64,000 nucleotides of DNA from Sparassis latifolia (taxonomy: Eukaryota; Basidiomycota; Agaricomycetes; Polyporales; Sparassidaceae), in assembly GCA_018466975.1 (NCBI GenBank), contig CM031559.1:310001-374000 (forward strand). The letters are read 5' to 3'. Positions 63,022 through 64,000 of this stretch are shown here, piece after piece. The notes beneath the pieces were generated by a model. That model was given only the letters and a program-made list of their open reading frames with translations. It made no database searches and was not told the DNA's origin. Each line of letters begins with the position of its first letter. The stretch's first letter is position 1. The position numbers and the translations under genes are program-made.

Positions 63022-63921
63022 TTACAGAACCAGCTTCATCTTAAGCTTGTTTCCCTCGATGATCTCCTGCTTTTTTCCTTCCAGTTCATTGACATCCCAA
63101 AGGGCGCTCACATAGCGACCACCCAACCAATCTCTTCGCTTGCGCACGAGCCACACGATGAAGTGGGCGGCTAGTTCGGGGGTGTCGGTCAGGAATTCCT
63201 GAACGTCGGCAGGGAGGATGGAGTTCAAGTCGGTCAGCGTCGCACAAGGGTGCAGAACAAACGCCAGAACACCCTCTGCGCCGTAATCCGCCATGATTGC
63301 TTCTGTGAGCCGGAGTTGGGCGAACTTGGTCGTCTGACCAATACCATACCACCATACCATCAATATAATGCGCCGCACAGAAGCGACGATACATACCGAG
63401 AAGCCCCTCCACATAACATGAGCCAAGTCGCTCGCTACATTAACGATGAGCTTGTCGCCGCCACACTCGATAAGCAAAGGGATGAACGCCTGGGTGACGT
63501 TATACACCCCACGGATATTGAACTCCCACACTTTCCACCAGTCGTACGGGTCGCTCTCCGCCATCGGCTTGGGCGGTGTTAAGTAGCCGGCGTTGTTGAC
63601 CGCGACGTCCAATCGCCCAAATGTTTCCTTGACGTGCTTTGCCGCATCGATCACCTGCGCTGTGTCTGTAACGTCGACAGAGAGCGACAGCAGCTTGAGA
63701 ATTTTCCCCGGGCGCTGCGCCGCCAGGCACTCAGCCTCAACAGCCTTTGTGCTACTGCGAGCGAGAAGCACGAGACCAGAGACCCCCGCCTGAGCGAACG
63801 CAATTGCAATCGCTTTGCCAATCCCTTTCGAGGCGCCCGTAACAAGGACGACCTTGCCTGAGAGGTCAGCTGTGGTAGGATCGATGGCAGGATATGTGTC
63901 ATGGTGTAATGTGGTGACCAA
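63022..63921 (-). CDS. Short-chain dehydrogenase/reductase (SDR), start uncertain
   Basis: The Rossmann signature TGASKGIGKAIA lies about 28 residues from the first open codon, followed by LLARSS (cofactor region), VDVTDTAQV, the NNAG motif (VAVNNAGYLTPP), FNIRGVYNVTQAF, the Ser segment LIVNVASDLAHVMW and LRLTEAIMADYGAEG. The frame ends at 63022. SDRs move hydride between NAD(P)H and an alcohol or carbonyl; the substrate is unknown. There is no in-frame ATG before the Rossmann motif, so the first exon probably lies upstream, perhaps past the window edge. The segment from GTATGTATCG (about 63396) to GGTCAG looks like an intron. Read with or without it, the residue four before Lys of TTKFA is not Tyr, so the YxxxK motif is missing. 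Confidence 0.82.
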   Translation of the reverse strand: MVTTLHHDTYPAIDPTTADLSGKVVLVTGASKGIGKAIAIAFAQAGVSGLVLLARSSTKAVEAECLAAQRPGKILKLLSLSVDVTDTAQVIDAAKHVKETFGRLDVAVNNAGYLTPPKPMAESDPYDWWKVWEFNIRGVYNVTQAFIPLLIECGGDKLIVNVASDLAHVMWRGFSVCIVASVRRIILMVWWYGIGQTTKFAQLRLTEAIMADYGAEGVLAFVLHPCATLTDLNSILPADVQEFLTDTPELAAHFIVWLVRKRRDWLGGRYVSALWDVNELEGKKQEIIEGNKLKMKLVL

Positions 63922-64000
63922 GTCCGGGACTATTCATAGTTCTCAGAGATATACAGTGAGAATAATCAATGACGTGAAGGTGGCTGACCGCTGTATTCTG

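Overview
This is nuclear DNA of a filamentous basidiomycete, almost certainly an agaricomycete. The signs are introns of about 45-75 nt with GT...AG ends, a cytochrome P450, two tandem genes of the large DUF4470-like/MYND-finger family, F-box/LRR genes, a short-chain dehydrogenase, a KDZ transposase with its CxC2-type cysteine cluster, and Ty3/gypsy and Ty1/copia retroelements. No bacterial, plasmid or organellar feature is visible.

Layout. 1-37.2 kb is a nested transposon graveyard: the 3' end of a copia element (1-2334); a five-exon host-type gene on the minus strand (13536 to 3056) split inside one intron by an 8-kb chromodomain Ty3/gypsy element (4854-12838); a Pro/Ala-rich gene ending in a viroplasmin-like (RNase H1 N-terminal) domain (13883-14961); a decayed coding fragment (15432-15965); a ten-exon KDZ transposase (18273-21994); a copia-type LTR (22753-23100); a complete 10.9-kb Ty3/gypsy element on the minus strand (24970-35876, TSD TCGAC, with LTRs, PPT, gag-pro, pol and an extra 3' gene) that carries a nested 1.16-kb foldback element (25864-27027); and a 1.2-kb terminal-inverted-repeat element (35945-37168). 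From 37.8 kb on the window is mostly genic: P450 (37831-40077), a long stretch without recognisable genes holding a MITE (43651-44057), an F-box/LRR gene, two tandem MYND-finger paralogues (56462-52646 and 61160-57467), a broken F-box gene and an SDR gene at the right edge.

How the parts relate. Nearly all the mobile genes are inactive, and much of the damage follows one pattern. In-frame TGA codons stand where an Arg CGA is the simplest ancestor, and most LTR-LTR differences are CpG to TpG/CpA transitions (8 of 9 in the first gypsy element, 7 of 10 in the second). This fits cytosine-methylation decay of silenced repeats. In the second gypsy element the damage is one-sided: the 5' LTR and a 1297-codon gag-pro frame are clean, while pol, the 3' gene and the 3' LTR are decayed.

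Most notable: (i) extra genes downstream of pol in both gypsy elements, and a small membrane-protein ORF in the same place in the copia element; (ii) an in-frame UGA-CUA between gag-pro and pol that could be either a leaky stop or another CpG casualty; (iii) a Tf1-like self-priming arrangement in the first gypsy element; (iv) a foldback element with a tRNA-derived promoter in each arm; (v) a P450 whose penultimate exons are separated by an intron ending in GG rather than AG. All calls come from reading the sequence by eye; no database search was run.
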